64,000 nucleotides of DNA, from positions 35,507,701 to 35,571,700 of the forward strand of contig NC_030678.2 in the NCBI RefSeq assembly GCF_000004195.4. Direction: 5' to 3'. Shown piece after piece: positions 11,253 to 23,350 of this stretch. This stretch comes from Xenopus tropicalis. Taxonomy: Eukaryota > Chordata > Amphibia > Anura > Pipidae. The first letter of the stretch is position 1. Every line of letters begins with the position of its first letter. Below the pieces are notes generated by a model. That model saw only the letters and a program-made list of their open reading frames with translations. It was not told the origin of the DNA and did not search any database. The position numbers were made by a program, and so were the translations under genes.

Positions 11253-12407
11253 TTGTCCAGGTAAGGGTGGGTGCTGCTCCCAGAAACAGTCTATTGAACA
11301 AAAACATACACACACACATACAGGGTTTACGTCAGTATGGAAATTGAGATATTAATTGCTCAAAATGCCATTACGAAACAGGGATTTGTGCTTCCTTGGT
11401 ACAGAGACCACAAGCAACTATGTTGTAATGTTTTCTACCGTTTGCTTGTACTGCTTTTAGATGTAGGATTTTGAATTATATTGTATCAAATGTTATATTC
11501 TGGTACAAACAGGAAGGAAACAACAAAAAAAGTAAAATTATGTCCAGTGGAAGATGAAACCCAGGAAGTTAACGTAAAGTGAAAATGTTAATGGGTACAA
11601 AACTATAGGAGGGGAACAAATCAGCAAAGCCTTTTGTGCTGCAGTTAGAATAGCAATAATGATAATCCCATGGCATTACTTATAAGAGATAGCTACCTGT
11701 GGAGCAGCCTTTAAATAATGAATGGGCTACTTCTCACCATTATCTGTTTTACTGAGCAAAGCCCTCTGTTACGAGTCTACCTGACCCGCACCCTGAAGCT
11801 CTTAGTAGAGAGCATGCAAAGAGGTTTCTTAGAACATGTTTTTGTGCGTATTGGTAAGAGAGAGATTGCACAATTTATTAAATATGATTCGCATAATAGC
11901 TGAAAGGGGACCGGTCACCCTAAGAAATAATTTTTAGATCTTTTCTTTCATGTTAGTTGAGCAAAATAAACTTTACTTACACAATAAATTTTGGAAGGTC
12001 CCATTTTGTGGACACTTCTTATGGCAAGCCGTCATGCCCATACACTGCCTACACAATTAAAGACTCCATGCGGGGGATGGGGAATGTAAAGGTGATGTGT
12101 GGGTGTGGGTCCCGTTTAATAGTGACCTCCACCCAAAAATTAGTTTTTTTACATGTATGCATTTATTCATGTATACTTTGAAAATATAACTACTATTAAA
12201 ACCAGTATCTGTCTGGCTGTTTACACTCCCTGTACCCCTGCTACTGACTCCTGAAGCAATGTAGCAAGCTAGCTGATTAACAGACTTAGAGCAGAACTGA
12301 ATCCTGTTTTAAGAATCATACAAATAGAACATAAAGCGATAAAAAGATTCTGCTTTCAATTACAATGACATTCATACTTTAAAGTCATTAAAAATTATAA
12401 GCAGGGT
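11253..12407. other. No gene recognised
   Basis: AT-rich sequence without a supported exon, RNA gene or bounded repeat. Confidence 0.45.

Positions 12408-12473
<66 letters not shown>
12408..12473. repeat. (TA)n microsatellite
   Basis: An uninterrupted TA run of about 65 bp immediately precedes the Tc1 element. Tc1 elements insert at TA, so a TA array is a natural target. Confidence 0.95.
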
Positions 12474-12476
<3 letters not shown>

Positions 12477-14106
12477 TGGTGTGAAAAACTATTTGCCCCC
12501 TTCCTGATTTCTTATTCTTTTACATGTTTGTCACACAAAATGTTTCTGATCATCAAACACATTTAACTATTAGTCAAAGATAACACAAGTAAACACAAAA
12601 TGCAGTTTTTAAATGAGGGTTTTTATTATTTAGGGAGGAAAAAAATCCAAACCTACATGGCCCTGTGTGAAAAAGTAATTGCCCCCTGAACCTAATAACT
12701 GGTTGGGCCACCCTTAGCAGCAATAACTGCAATCAAGCGTTTGCGATAACTTGCAACGAGTCTTTTACAGCGCTCTGGAGGAATTTTGGCCCACTCATCT
12801 TTGCAGAATTGTTGTAATTCAGCTTTATTTAAGGGTTTTCTAGCATGAACCGCCTTTTTAAGGTCATGCCACAACATCTCAATAGGATTCAGGTCAGGAC
12901 TTTAACTAGGCCACTCCAAAGTCTTCATTTTGTTTTTCTTCAGCCATTCAGAGGTGGATTTGCTGGTGTGTTTTGGGTCATTGTCCTGCTGCAGCACCCA
13001 AGATCGCTTCAGCTTGAGTTGACGAACAGATGGCCGGACATTCTCCTTCAGGATTTTTTGGTAGACAGTAGAATTCATGGTTCCATCTATCACAGCAAGC
13101 CTTCCAGTTCCTGAAGCAGCAAAACAACCCCAGACCATCACACTACCACCACCATATTTTACTGTTGGTATGATGTTCTTTTTCTGAAATGCTGTGTTAC
13201 TTTTACGCCAGATGTAACGGGACACGCACCTTCCAAAAAGTTCAACTTTTGTCTCGTCGGTCCACAAGATATTTTCCCAAAAGTCTTGGCAATCATTGAG
13301 ATGTTTTTTAGCAAAATTGAGACGAGCCATAATGTTCTTTTTGCTTAAAAGTGGTTTGCGCCTTGGAAATCTGCCATGCAGGCCGTTTTTGCCCAGTCTC
13401 TCTCTTATGGTGGAGTCGTGAACACTGACCTTAATTGAGGCAAGTGAGGCCTGCAGTTCTTTAGATGTTGTCCTGGGGTCTTTTGTGGCCTCTCGGATGA
13501 GTTGTCTCTGCGCTCTTGGGGTAATTTTGGTCGGCCGGCCACTCCTGGGAAGGTTCACCGCTGTTCCATGTTTTTGCCATTTGTGGATAATGGCTCTCAC
13601 TGTGGTTCGCTGGAGTCCCAAAGCTTTAGAAATGGCTTTATAACCTTTACCAGACTGATAGATCTCAATTACTTTTGTTCTCATTTGTTCCTGAATTTCT
13701 TTGGATCTTGGCATGATGTCTAGCTTTTGAGGTGCTTTTGGTCTACTTCTCTGTGTCAGGTAGCTCCTATTTAAGTGATTTCTTGATTGAAACAGGTGTA
13801 GTTTCAATCAGGCCTGGGGGTGACTACAGAAATTGATATTGAAATTGAAAATTGAAATTGATAAACCACAGTTAAGTTATTTTTTAACAAGGGGGGCAAT
13901 CACTTTTTCACACAGGGCCATGTAGATTTGGAGTTTTTTTTCTCCCTTAATAACGTAAACCTTCATTTAAAAACTGCATTTTGTGTTCAATTATGTTATC
14001 TTTGACTAATAGTTAACGGTTTTTGATGAGCAGAAACATTTAAGTGTGACAAACATGCAAAAGAATAAGAAATCAGGAAGGGGGCAAATAGTTTTTCACA
14101 CCACTG
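12474..14106 (-). mobile_element. Tc1-type transposon, 1,633 bp
   Basis: Long terminal inverted repeats of about 215 bp (12474-12690 and 13890-14106) start CAGTGGTGTGAAAAAC. TA flanks both ends (12472-12473, 14107-14108). Length, TA duplication, long inverted repeats and a single transposase frame on the minus strand are all standard for the Tc1/mariner superfamily in fish and frogs. The two repeats differ by scattered substitutions and small indels, so the copy is not brand new. Confidence 0.95.
12692..13714 (-). pseudogene. Tc1 transposase, one premature stop
   Basis: The frame from the ATG at 13714 (MPRSKE start) is 340 codons, the usual length for Tc1 transposases that cut and paste their own element. 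Two helix-turn-helix regions fill the first 110 residues, joined by a GRP-type AT-hook (PRSGRPTK). The DDE domain shows Asp153 (WTDETK) and Asp244 (QQDNDPKH). A single TAA at 12902-12904 replaces codon 271, eight codons before the catalytic Glu279 (DLNPIE). The reading frame is otherwise open to 12692. An upstream Met at 13807 only adds 31 residues unlike the family start. The product would lack the third catalytic residue, so it should be inactive. Confidence 0.93.
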
Positions 14107-14727
14107 TATATATTGCCCATATAATTAATTATTTATCTCTTTTAAATAAAAACCTTCCCCAGCCACCACCAGATGCTTCCAGGGCAAATCCAGCACAGGA
14201 GGAAGGAGTGTAATTAGGTCTGGAGCCTAGGGTTCCCAGCTTACACCTGATACTACATCAGGGCATCAGCTCCTCATATTATGGTGCTACTACTGTAATT
14301 AGTACAATAGCACACAAATATGAAATCCTGCTATTAAAGCAGAGTTCACCTTTAAACGTAAGTATGATATTCTGACACAATTTGCAACTGGTTTTAATTT
14401 GTAATGTTTTTTTTGTTATTTAGCTTTTTGTTCAGCAGCTCTCCAGTTTGAAAATTCAGCAGATATCTGGTTGCTACAGTCTTGTTTATCTTAGCAACCA
14501 AGCAGTGAGTGAGACTGAAATATGAATAGGTGAGGGCTTTAATAGCTTAACGATAAGTTATAAAAAGTAACAATTACATTGTTGCCTCACAGAGCAGTAG
14601 TCTTTTTGGCTGCTGGGGTCAGTGACCCCCATTTGAAATCTGGAAAGATGTACAAAGTAATTAAAAAAAAAAAAAATGAAGACCAATTGCATAGTTTCTA
14701 GGAACAGGACATTCTTAAACATACTTA

Positions 14728-15375
14728 GGGGCACATTTACTAATCCACGAACGTCCGAAAAGCGTCCGAATGCGTTTTTTTCGTAATGATTGGTATTTTG
14801 CGATTTTTTCTTAAATTGTTGCGACTTTTTCGTAGCATTACGACTTGCGCGAATTGTCGCGACTTTTTCGTAGCCGTCGCGCCGAGTACGAAAGTTTCGG
14901 ATTCATTCAAGCATCAGTATTGTGACTTTCCTTGGGCCAGGTTGGAGCTGCAGAGTGCCATTGAGCCCTATGGGAGACTTTCCTTGGGCCAGGTTGGAGC
15001 TGCAGAGTGCCATTGAGTCCTATGGGAGACTTTCCTTGGGCCGGGTTGGAGCTGCAGAGTGCCATTGAGTCCTATGGGAGACTTCCAAAATCATGCAAAG
15101 TCTGAAAGGTTTGCCTGCCGTTTACGAGCGCTCAATACGAAAAAGTTACGATATACAACAAGTTACGACAATATACGAGCAAATCGTAACGCCTACGAAA
15201 AAGTCGCAACTTTTCGCGCAAGTCGTAACAGCTACGAAAAAGTTGCGACAATTTACAAATGAGTCGTAATGGCGACGAAAAAATCGCAAATAATGCGAAA
15301 AAGTCGCAAAATGTTTGTTTCCAATCCGAATTTTTCCCATTCGGATTCAGATTCGTGGATTAGTAAATCAGCCCC
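14728..15375. mobile_element. Harbinger-type MITE, 648 bp, nested
   Basis: The ends GGGGCACATTTACTAATCCA and, inward from the right, GGGGCTGATTTACTAATCCA are inverted, with TTA on each side (14725-14727, 15376-15378). The flanks are rich in TACGAAAAAGTCG-type subterminal repeats. The centre carries three copies of a 52-bp unit. No coding capacity. It sits inside the right arm of the T2 element 14338-15910. Confidence 0.8.
14924..15079. repeat. 52-bp tandem repeat, three copies
   Basis: The unit GACTTTCCTTGGGCC through GAGCTGCAGAGTGCC to CCTATGGGA occurs at 14924, 14976 and 15028, nearly identical each time. A degenerate fourth start follows at 15080. It lies in the middle of the nested Harbinger MITE. 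Confidence 0.9.
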
Positions 15376-15390
15376 TTAGAGTTGACTTAA

Positions 15391-15890
15391 AGGAGAATTG
15401 AAGTCAAAATTTAAAAAGCATAGTGCCCAATAGTCCTCCTATTGTTTAGTAAAAACGCCACACTTTTGGCTCACCTAATCAAATATCTACTCAGTCACAC
15501 TTACTTCACATTTTCTAGAACAGGCAGCCATCTCTAAAAAGGTATTCTCCCTTCCTTTCCCTCCTTGCTTCATACTGCACATGTGTTTCATTCCCTCCCC
15601 CCCTCCCCTCTGCCAGATCCGCTTCTGATTGGCTGGTGGGCATGTGTAGCTCAGAACAGGAGACAGGATCAAGTTACACACATGCTCAGAGAATAGGAAG
15701 GCTGCCGCTGGCACCTACAGGAAGGGGAGAGAGATTTCAGTGATGTCACTGTAGTCTTCACACTGCTGTAGGCTGCCAGCACCATATCTCAGAGAAGCAA
15801 GCAGGGATCTGGGAATTTAGATATGCATTAAGTACTTAAAAAGAATGCCTTTAGACTTACTTTTAATTTATATTAACCTTTCATTGTCCT
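15391..15890. mobile_element. T2-type MITE, 500 bp, nested
   Basis: TTAA at 15387-15390 and 15891-15894 flanks AGGAGAATTGAAG on the left and AGGACAATGAAAG read inward from the right, fitting the T2 family pattern TTAAAGGRR. It has inserted into a TTAA within the right inverted repeat of the element 14338-15910. The interior (AGGCAGCCATCT, GATTGGCTGGTGGGCATG) is non-coding. Confidence 0.75.
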
Positions 15891-15914
15891 TTAAAGATGA
15901 ACCATATCCTTTAA

Positions 15915-16594
15915 AATAAATTTAAAGTATTTGCTATTGTCAACCCATACACACTTGCAGTGTTTCTATTATTCTAGGTAAGTGTTATGGGTGAATCAGT
16001 ACAACAAGGGTTAACCTGCAGATTCATGCACCCCTTTACTGATCAGTGTGCATTCCTGAGTACATCTCCACAGCACAGCAATAAACACAGAAACCCCCGA
16101 CTAGGATGGATTCTGTTCTCAAGCTAGCCTTGGTTACATCTACCATGGCCTTGAAGACAGAACCACCTGTTTGGCAAAGAGCAGCTCCTTGTTTTCTATG
16201 CTGTGACCAGATATCTCTACGAGAATACAATGGTAAAATAGTCATGCCCATGCCTCATACAGGCTACATAATACACCTATGGTGTGCTTCCTTTTAATGC
16301 ACTGTACACACTGAATATGCTGAAAGGCAACCAATATGTCTGAAACAATTACCCCTGGGATTTCCAAATAAATTATACCCTTATGCCAAATAAGCTATAA
16401 AGGGAGCAATGATTGTGACATCTGAATGGAACCAGGACTCGACTAAAAAATTCATTATTGACACCAATGGCAACTTATGAAGTGATGAATGGAATTGTGA
16501 TATAATCCCTATCTACCAAAGAGCAGAACTATAATGTACAACCTGCATCCCACCACCTGTTGCTGAATCAGAATTCTCAGCACCCCACTGATAA
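15915..16594. other. No gene recognised
   Basis: A 63-codon plus-strand frame and a 71-codon minus-strand frame overlap at about 16036-16297. Neither has recognisable similarity or convincing splice signals, so I do not call a gene. Confidence 0.4.
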
Positions 16595-16602
16595 ATCTAA
16601 AG

Positions 16603-16910
16603 CAGGGATCCCCAACCTTTTTTACCCGTGAGCCACATTCAAATGTAAAAAGACTTGGGGAGCAACACAGGCACAATACATGTTGTTGTGGGTGCCAAAT
16701 AAGGACTGTTATTGGCTATTTGCTAGCCCCTATATGGACTGGAAACCTACAGGATGTTCTGTTTGGCAGTATATCTGGTTTTTATGCAGCCAAAACTTGC
16801 CCAAAAGCCTGGAATTCAAAAATAAGCACCTGCTTTGAGGCCACTGGGAGCAACATCCAAGGGGTTGGGGAGCAACATGTTACTCACGAACCACTGGTTG
16901 GGGACCACTG
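16603..16910. mobile_element. hAT MITE, 308 bp
   Basis: The ends CAGGGATCCCCAACC and GGTTGGGGACCACTG are inverted. An 8-bp duplication, ATCTAAAG versus ATCTAAAA, lies at 16595-16602 and 16911-16918. Short CAG-type inverted ends with an 8-bp duplication are diagnostic of hAT. A second copy of the same family is at 36333-36628. Non-autonomous. Confidence 0.88.
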
Positions 16911-17576
16911 ATCTAAAAGATTTTCGAAATTTTACATTTATCCACAGCTTGGGGCAGACACCAGTTGGGCACCCCTGGAATCAGGAAAAGCATCTTAAAT
17001 CACACCATTCGCTTTTGCAAATCTATCTCAGCAATCATTTCTTAAAACGCAGCCAAAACTTACTGCAGCCAATGAAATACCTGTTGCCGTTATCCTGCAA
17101 GAATTTTCTGCTAAATTAACTGTGTAAATCTCAACAGATCTAAGTGTGTATTTAATAACGAATATCACCTTATATTTGCACAAAGTTTTGGATGACCTTG
17201 TACTTACAGATACAGCCCTGGCAATGACAACTAATTTTTTGAGATAGCCCAGACATTTAGATGTTCTAAGTTGAATTGCTAGGGGTTAATCAGATTAAAT
17301 AGCTCAAAATGTGTTGATCTCTTTTGGGATAAGAGCCATCAAAATCAAATTATCTGCCAGGAATCCTGCTTAGAAAGTCTAATCCGGGATATCTCAAGAA
17401 ATCATTTGGGACAGCCAGCGCTCCATCTGTATGTTAATGGCTATTTAATTGGCACACAATTTTTGCTCAAGAGGTGAAGCTGGGTACTTGAAATTTTTCT
17501 GCAACCATGTTTTACACTACTAAAATATATTCCAACCCACAACTATCAGAAAGACACAGGCAATGACACAAACAAA

Positions 17577-17782
17577 GGGGTAGATATATCAAAATGTGAG
17601 ATTAGAGCTCACCACAGAAAAAATCGCAAACTTCCAATTCATTCAGATTCATAAATGGATGAAAGCTAGAGTTTACCATTTCATATACAGTATATGCTTC
17701 TAAAAATCCCACAGGAATGAATTGGAAGAGGGTGAATTTTTCTGTGGTGAGCTCTAATCTCACACTTTGATAAATCTGCCCC
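17577..17782. mobile_element. Short inverted-repeat MITE, about 206 bp
   Basis: The left GGGGTAGATATATCAAAATGTG and the right arm (inward GGGGCAGATTTATCAAAGTG) are inverted and continue through GAGATTAGAGCTCACCACAG. No clean target duplication remains. End sequences resemble the Harbinger-type MITEs elsewhere in the window. Confidence 0.6.
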
Positions 17783-18520
17783 TTAATGTACTGCCTTAAA
17801 TAACTGCCCTGATATTCTTTCTGCAAATGTTCCAGTGGCAATCGTAACAGAAGCTTCTAAAATTGGCCTTTGATAAAGCTAATCTCTGACTAATGATAAA
17901 GGATTGGATATACACATCCTACTAGACATGTGTATTACTCCAGCTTTATCACACATAAATCTAAGTAATTTATTTTTGGGTGATAAAACAGCCAAAGTGG
18001 CATGTGATTTACAATTCTCCTGCTCATTCAGATCCTAGTAAATACATCCAAAGTAATTCCCCTGTGCCCTTCTCCTAGTTTTATTATTCCAGAATGGAAG
18101 GCAGATTCCCATTATGCAAACCCTGTATTTTAATCTTAGATGCACCTTTCACAAGTGAAAACAAGCCTATATCTCCAAATCTGCAAGAGATAAATGCACC
18201 TTATGCATCTTTTTAAAATGTAAAGTAGGAGGGTATCCCAAGCAAGATACACGTGATCCAATTTGGACATTTCTGCCTGAATTAGGTGGCCATGGGTCAT
18301 ACATATTTAAAGACACATGTACATTGCCACATAAGTAGACTGCTGTAAAGATATTCTATAATTAAGCTGTACAGCAGAATGCTCTTCCAGTGATAATTTC
18401 CATGCCCTTCTTGCAGCTGCTATAAGACTATGAACCTGTAAGGAAGATTTACAATATACACTTTCCAGCAACTTTCCTCCGATTGCATCATGGTTATTAC
18501 CTCTACCAGCAGAAACAGCA
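17783..18520. other. No gene recognised
   Basis: AT-rich, non-repetitive-looking sequence without a supported feature. Confidence 0.45.
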
Positions 18521-18528
18521 CTTTGTGG

Positions 18529-18886
18529 CAGGGCTGTGGAGTCGGTAGATAAATTCTCCGACTCCTCAGTTTCTGATACGTCTGACTTCGACTCCTCTGT
18601 TTTTAATATGCTAATGTATTTTATACATTCATACAGTCAATGAAAAGCATGCTTCATGGTCACTCAACGTGTTCGTTTATGCACTGCGTGCATTGGGCTT
18701 TATTCTTATAGCAGAGAAGAAACATATGTTTGTGAATTGGGACATTTAAACTTGCTTTATTTTTTTTTTTTCATTCCCATTTAAATTTAGTAGGAGTCAG
18801 AGTCGGTTCATTTTTTGCCGACTCCGACTCCAGGTACCCAAAATTGCCTCCGACTCAGACTCCTCGACTCCGACTCCACAGCCCTG
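18529..18886. mobile_element. hAT MITE, 358 bp, perfect duplication
   Basis: The inverted ends CAGGGCTGTGGAGTCGG and CCGACTCCACAGCCCTG are perfect. The 8-bp duplication CTTTGTGG is identical on both sides (18521-18528, 18887-18894). Subterminal repeats of GACTCC and GACTCAG extend inward on both sides. No open frame of note. Confidence 0.92.
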
Positions 18887-18894
18887 CTTTGTGG

Positions 18895-21807
18895 CAGGGG
18901 TGTTCACACTGTAATAAAGTCACCGAAGTGCCACCTCCCTTAGGGCTTTTACAGCTGTGGTCGGCATGGGAACAAAGGTAAGCACCCAAACCATGCTTCA
19001 TTTTCCTCTAAATTGCAAAGAAATCTCTGAGACCATACAGTTCAGAACTAAAGCCTATTAACTAATTATCAGCGAGGGCTTGAGAGCACTTAGTAATTTA
19101 GTCTGCCAAAGGTTCTAATACTTTAGATGAAGAGGGGAAGTACAGGAGATGAATTGGCACTAGAAGGTTTTAACAAACACTAGTTCCTCATTCTCTTTAA
19201 TTTACTGCTGGCATATAATATTATGTATATATACAGAGATTCTCTGCCCTTAGTCACATCAATAATTTTAGGACATTTAGACATTTGCATGCATTAAGCT
19301 CCTAAAAATTGTCCCCCCCCCATTAAAAAAAACAGGGCTAGTTTTTCAGTATATTGTAATGTAGTCAAGCTGGTCAACTACATCAGCACAAGATGTCTTA
19401 AAGTACTTAATATATTGATATGGGTAGTAATAATTTTAAATTAAATCAATCAGGTCCATGTTGTAGCTCCCATCATTCCAACTTATGTCAGGTGATCCCT
19501 TTGGGGTCCAGTGAAAAAAAATAATTTTAATCTTAGAAAGCAATCTGCAGGTACAACATAGTCCACAGAGAAATGCCTAAATGAAAGTTGGTCTTAATGC
19601 ACCAGATAAAAGTGATTGTAGGCATGGCCAGGCCAAGGATGAAGTAGTTGGCCAGCTTAAATAAACTGCAATATATTGACAAACCATGCCTGTTTTATTT
19701 AGAGGGAAGGGCATCTTTTGGTAGCTGTACACAATTAATATCTTTAATAAACTAGGTAGCCATGCCATTCTGTCAATAATGGAACTCAAGTGCTCTGCTG
19801 TAATGGCTCTGTTCTCCTATTAACTTGGCAAGACTTAGATAAAGAACTTAAAAAAGGGCTCACTAATGTTTTTAAATTGTTCCCACAAATGATAAAATAC
19901 CAGTAAAACAAGTTATGTATTAAAATGGCAAAATACACTATATAGAAACCTTTTCACGTGGATCTTGGCATTGCCTCTTTATATCACACACAAACAAGGT
20001 CACCAGTGCGACCCCCTTTGTGCTATACTGCAGTTCACGTATGGCAAACCATTAAGTGAATTTGGTTCATATTTGATACTTGAAATTGTAACTACAATTG
20101 AACTCACCACCAACTATGGGCACATCTGACGCAACAGTTCACCACATCTTACTTTCTCCGAGAGCTAAAATAGCAAATTGCCGAATGCACCCAAAAGGTT
20201 TTATTGGAAATATCCCTCAGTCGGCACTGCACTGACAGCTGTCTAAACCATACATAGCAAGTTCTCAATGGCAGCTTTTCTCCAGAATAATTTACTGATA
20301 TACTTTATCCCAGTTATATCATAAAGTCATTGATTCCTAGATGACCGTTTATTATTGGCCTATAGCTACAATTTTTTTTTTTTTTTTAGAAAGTACAGCT
20401 TAATGTTCTCCTCTGTCAGTCTGCCTCTATTTAGCCCTCTTCCATTCTCTCTTTTGTATCCTTACGCTATCCTCTAAAACACGGACAACTGCATCGCCCC
20501 CAAATGATCTTGAGCTATGAATCCCAGCATCCACTTAGGGGTACTAGGAGTTGTAGATCAATATCTGGAAAGCTACATATTTCCTTCCTCCGTTATATCT
20601 ATTGAGAACTGTGTAACACAAATTACATTTTAGGTCAATTCTAAAGTTTAAAAAAAAAAAAAAAAAACAGTACTTAAAGCCAAGTAGAAGCTCACCACTC
20701 AAAACAGGTACACCACGCTTCAGACCTTTAAGGCGTGCTCAAGCATATGATTTCCACTTTAAACCATCCCTAATCCATAAAGGACACAATAACAATCAGC
20801 CATGACAGAGCCCTTGGCCATTTGGTTCCACAATTCAGGATTATTTCTTGAACACATCAGAGCAGGTATTCACCTGCCTGCCTTAACATGGACAATACAA
20901 TTCTGGATATTAAACAATGTTACAAGAATAATTTTGCTACTCAACAAGTTATTATGCTATTTTTAGATTTACAGCCTCTCCCTTTCTTTATTCTAAGATT
21001 CCCTACTAAAATACAGTGCACGGTAAATCATACAATATCAAACTATTATGATTTGCCCACCATTCTCATATCTAAACACAAGGGGCTGTTTGATGTTCAA
21101 GATTAAGAATAAATTTGTTTATTACAGAGAGTGAAGGCTGGAGTCCTTGATTTTCATGCAGTACTCTGAGAAGGGATCCATGACAATTCTCTATGTTTTG
21201 TCTCAAGGGAAAACCAAGAAGCACTAACGGCAGGCAATTCAACACACATGGCATTCCCCATAAGGACTGACGGAAGATGAAGGCTTAGTGGAGAGGGGCT
21301 AAAGCATGGTTCTTTGTAGTTGCTTTTTGCAGGAAATGTTGTGATCTAGTGACTACTTAGACAATATTGATTGACAGACATTTAATTTGAGACTTTCCTC
21401 TGACTCCTTCATAAAACCCCACGGGGCCCATACCTTAGGCTAAACAATATTAGTTAAAAGAGTTTTCTCCTGTACAGAGTGAGAAGGGTTTTACATTAAT
21501 AACGTAAATCCATGGACTGCGTACTGTTACAGCAATATTGGTGGTAGCAGTACATTAGAGTGTGTGTATACTGATACTTGGGCTGGGTGCAGCAATTTAT
21601 AATTTACATTTGCAAGAAATAAATATTGTGTGATGTTGTACTGTGAAGTTTGAGAAAGAGGTGAAAGAGGTGAAAATTGTAAGGTTAAATGGTGTGGATT
21701 TGTTCTAATGTGAAATTAATAACTGAAAGTTCTTGTCTGTTTACTGTCACCCTGAAACTTCATATTTACACATTTTCCCCATCACATTCACACTGTACCA
21801 TCAGGAT
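18895..21807. other. No gene recognised
   Basis: Nearly 3 kb of AT-rich sequence with only homopolymer runs (C8 near 19313, T14 near 20375, A18 near 20650). I see no bounded element, exon or RNA gene. This is the longest quiet interval in the left half. Confidence 0.45.
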
Positions 21808-21810
21808 TTA

Positions 21811-21886
21811 AGGTGGCCATACACGGCAAGATCTGTTGCTTGGCGACGTCGCCAGAGGAGCGGATCTTCTCCCAATATCACCACCT
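21811..21886. mobile_element. Short internally deleted MITE (AGGTGGCCATACAC family)
   Basis: It begins AGGTGGCCATACACGG after TTA, carries the GCTTGGCGACGTCGCC / GGAGCGGATCT motifs found near the right end of the full copy at 53056-53438, and ends with a degenerate CACCACCT. It is a heavily deleted relative. Confidence 0.55.
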
Positions 21887-21969
21887 TACAGTCCAAAGCA
21901 TTCATAATATATATATATATATAAATGCTTTCGACTGTAAAATGGGTTAAAGGTATATTGAGTGATATA

Positions 21970-22225
21970 GTAATTTAGGTTGAAAAAAGGCATATGTCCA
22001 TCAAGTTTACCCTTAATGCCTATATATACCCTGCCTAACTGCTAGTTTATCCAGAGGAAGGAAAAAACCCTTCTAAAGCCTCTCTAATTTGCCATAGAGA
22101 GGGAAAAAAATCCTTCCAGACCCTATGATGGCAATAGCGATAGCTCTTTTACTAAGAGCTATCGCTATCGCCCATAACCCTGTATTTCCACACTTGCTAA
22201 AAATCCATCCAACCCCTTCTTGAAA
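21970..22225. mobile_element. LINE 3'-end fragment
   Basis: The series GGTTGAAAAAAGGCATATG, TCCATCAAGTTTACCC, CCAGAGGAAGG and CCATCCAACCCCTTC is the familiar non-coding 3' tail of frog LINE copies. A comparable tail starts at 25602. It carries a small hairpin (GCGATAGCTCTT at 22137-22148 with 22154-22165). It joins the left-truncated CAGGTATGG-family MITE at about 22225. Confidence 0.5.
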
Positions 22226-22519
22226 CCCATTATCCAGAAAGTTCTGAATTATGGAAAGGCCATCTTCCATAGACTCCATTTTAATCAAATTACTCAGATT
22301 TTTAATAATGATTTCCTTTTTCTCTCTAATAATAAAACAGTACCTTGTACTTGATCCTAACTAAGATATAATGAATCCTTGCTAGAGCCAAAACAATACT
22401 ATTGGGTTTAATGTTTAAATAATTTTATTAGCAGACTTAAGGTAGGAGGAGATCCAAATTATGGAAAGGCCCCTAATCCGGAAAACCACAGGTCCCAAAC
22501 ATTCTGGATAACAGGTCCC
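22225..22519. mobile_element. Left-truncated CAGGTATGG-family MITE
   Basis: The body from ACCCATTATCCAGAAAG to the right terminus GGTCCCATACCTG matches the complete copy at 8846-9129. The first 20 or so bases are missing where it abuts the LINE tail. Confidence 0.65.
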
Positions 22520-22728
22520 ATACCTGTACTGTAGTAAAAAAATGGCAAGCTATATACATTTAGCTGAACCCAGGGCACAAGATGTGGCCCACCTATTACA
22601 CAAGACAGCTGACATTAGACTAGCCCTATAACTTATAAACTTAAAAATAAAAGTATGTTGATACAAGGAACAACACTTAAACCACTCAAATGAACAATCA
22701 CACAGTTGCTGCCATTGCCATAGTAACT

Positions 22729-22873
22729 TTAAAGGGATTGTTTGCCTCCAAGTTACCTTTTAGTATGTTACTTGATTACTTATTTTAAGCAACCTTTAAT
22801 TGATAATTATTTGTTATAGCTCTTAAATTGTATGCCTTCTTCTTTTGCTTCTTTGCGGCTTTAATGGGGGTCA
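22729..22873. mobile_element. T2-type MITE fragment, inverted relative to 14.3 kb copy
   Basis: TTAAAGGGATTGTTTGCC followed by TTTTAGTATGTTAC and ending GGGGGTCAC reads as the reverse-strand right half of the family seen at 14338-15910 and 49561-49890. It is truncated where a different repeat (CTAGGGTTGCCATTTTTTGT) begins. Confidence 0.5.
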
Positions 22874-23285
22874 CATCTAGGGTTGCCATTTTTTGTCTGG
22901 AGGCAATTCTGGCTGGCAGGAAAAAAGGACTGGGCGATGATGTAAGGGAGGTAGCAGGGGCCAGGAGGGGCAGAGATGTGACATATAAAGGGGAAGGGTT
23001 GTGATATAAAGGGGCATATAAGGGCACTGTGTTAACAGGCAGGGTTACAGAACTGGGGTGAGGATCAGAGGGAATGACCAGGGATTACAAATTACACAGC
23101 CTATAAATTTCATATGCCTGCCTTGGCTGGTAATTAAATGGCTAGACAAAAATAAATACTGACCATGGCTGCCATAATATTACTGCTCTGGGGAAAATGC
23201 AATTGTACAAATGTTGTTACCTTATTACTTATCATTGTATTTGGGCTCTCCCTAACAACAGAGAGCAACAACCAACCAACCAACC

Positions 23286-23350
23286 AAGCCAGGGGCAAAA
23301 CTACAGAGGAAGCAGGAGGGGGGTCCAAGAGGTATAAGGGGCCCTATGAG
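23286..23350. repeat. hAT-like repeat fragment
   Basis: GGGGCAAAACTACAGAGGAAGCAGG with GGTATAAGGGGCCC resembles the left part of the hAT MITE at 58278-58504 (AAGTAACAATAGAGAAAGCAG). Only a fragment remains. Confidence 0.4.

Larger units (their letters stand above)
14338..15910. mobile_element. T2-type MITE with two nested insertions
   Basis: TTAA at 14334-14337 and 15911-15914 flanks inverted ends: AGCAGAGTTCACCTTTAA on the left and AGGATATGGTTCATCTTTAA inward from the right, continuing to a shared TAAGTATG. The body (AGCAGCTCTCCAGTTTG, GGTTGCTA, TTAGCAACCA, GTCAGTGACCCCC) matches the repeat at 49561-49890. The right arm is split first by a Harbinger MITE (14728-15375) and then by a second T2 MITE (15391-15890). 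Removing both leaves a continuous right terminus. Confidence 0.75.

Noticed and set aside
16036..16297. Overlapping 63- and 71-codon frames as a possible host exon
   Set aside because: Neither strand shows a convincing acceptor-donor pair with a matching frame, and I recognise no protein family.
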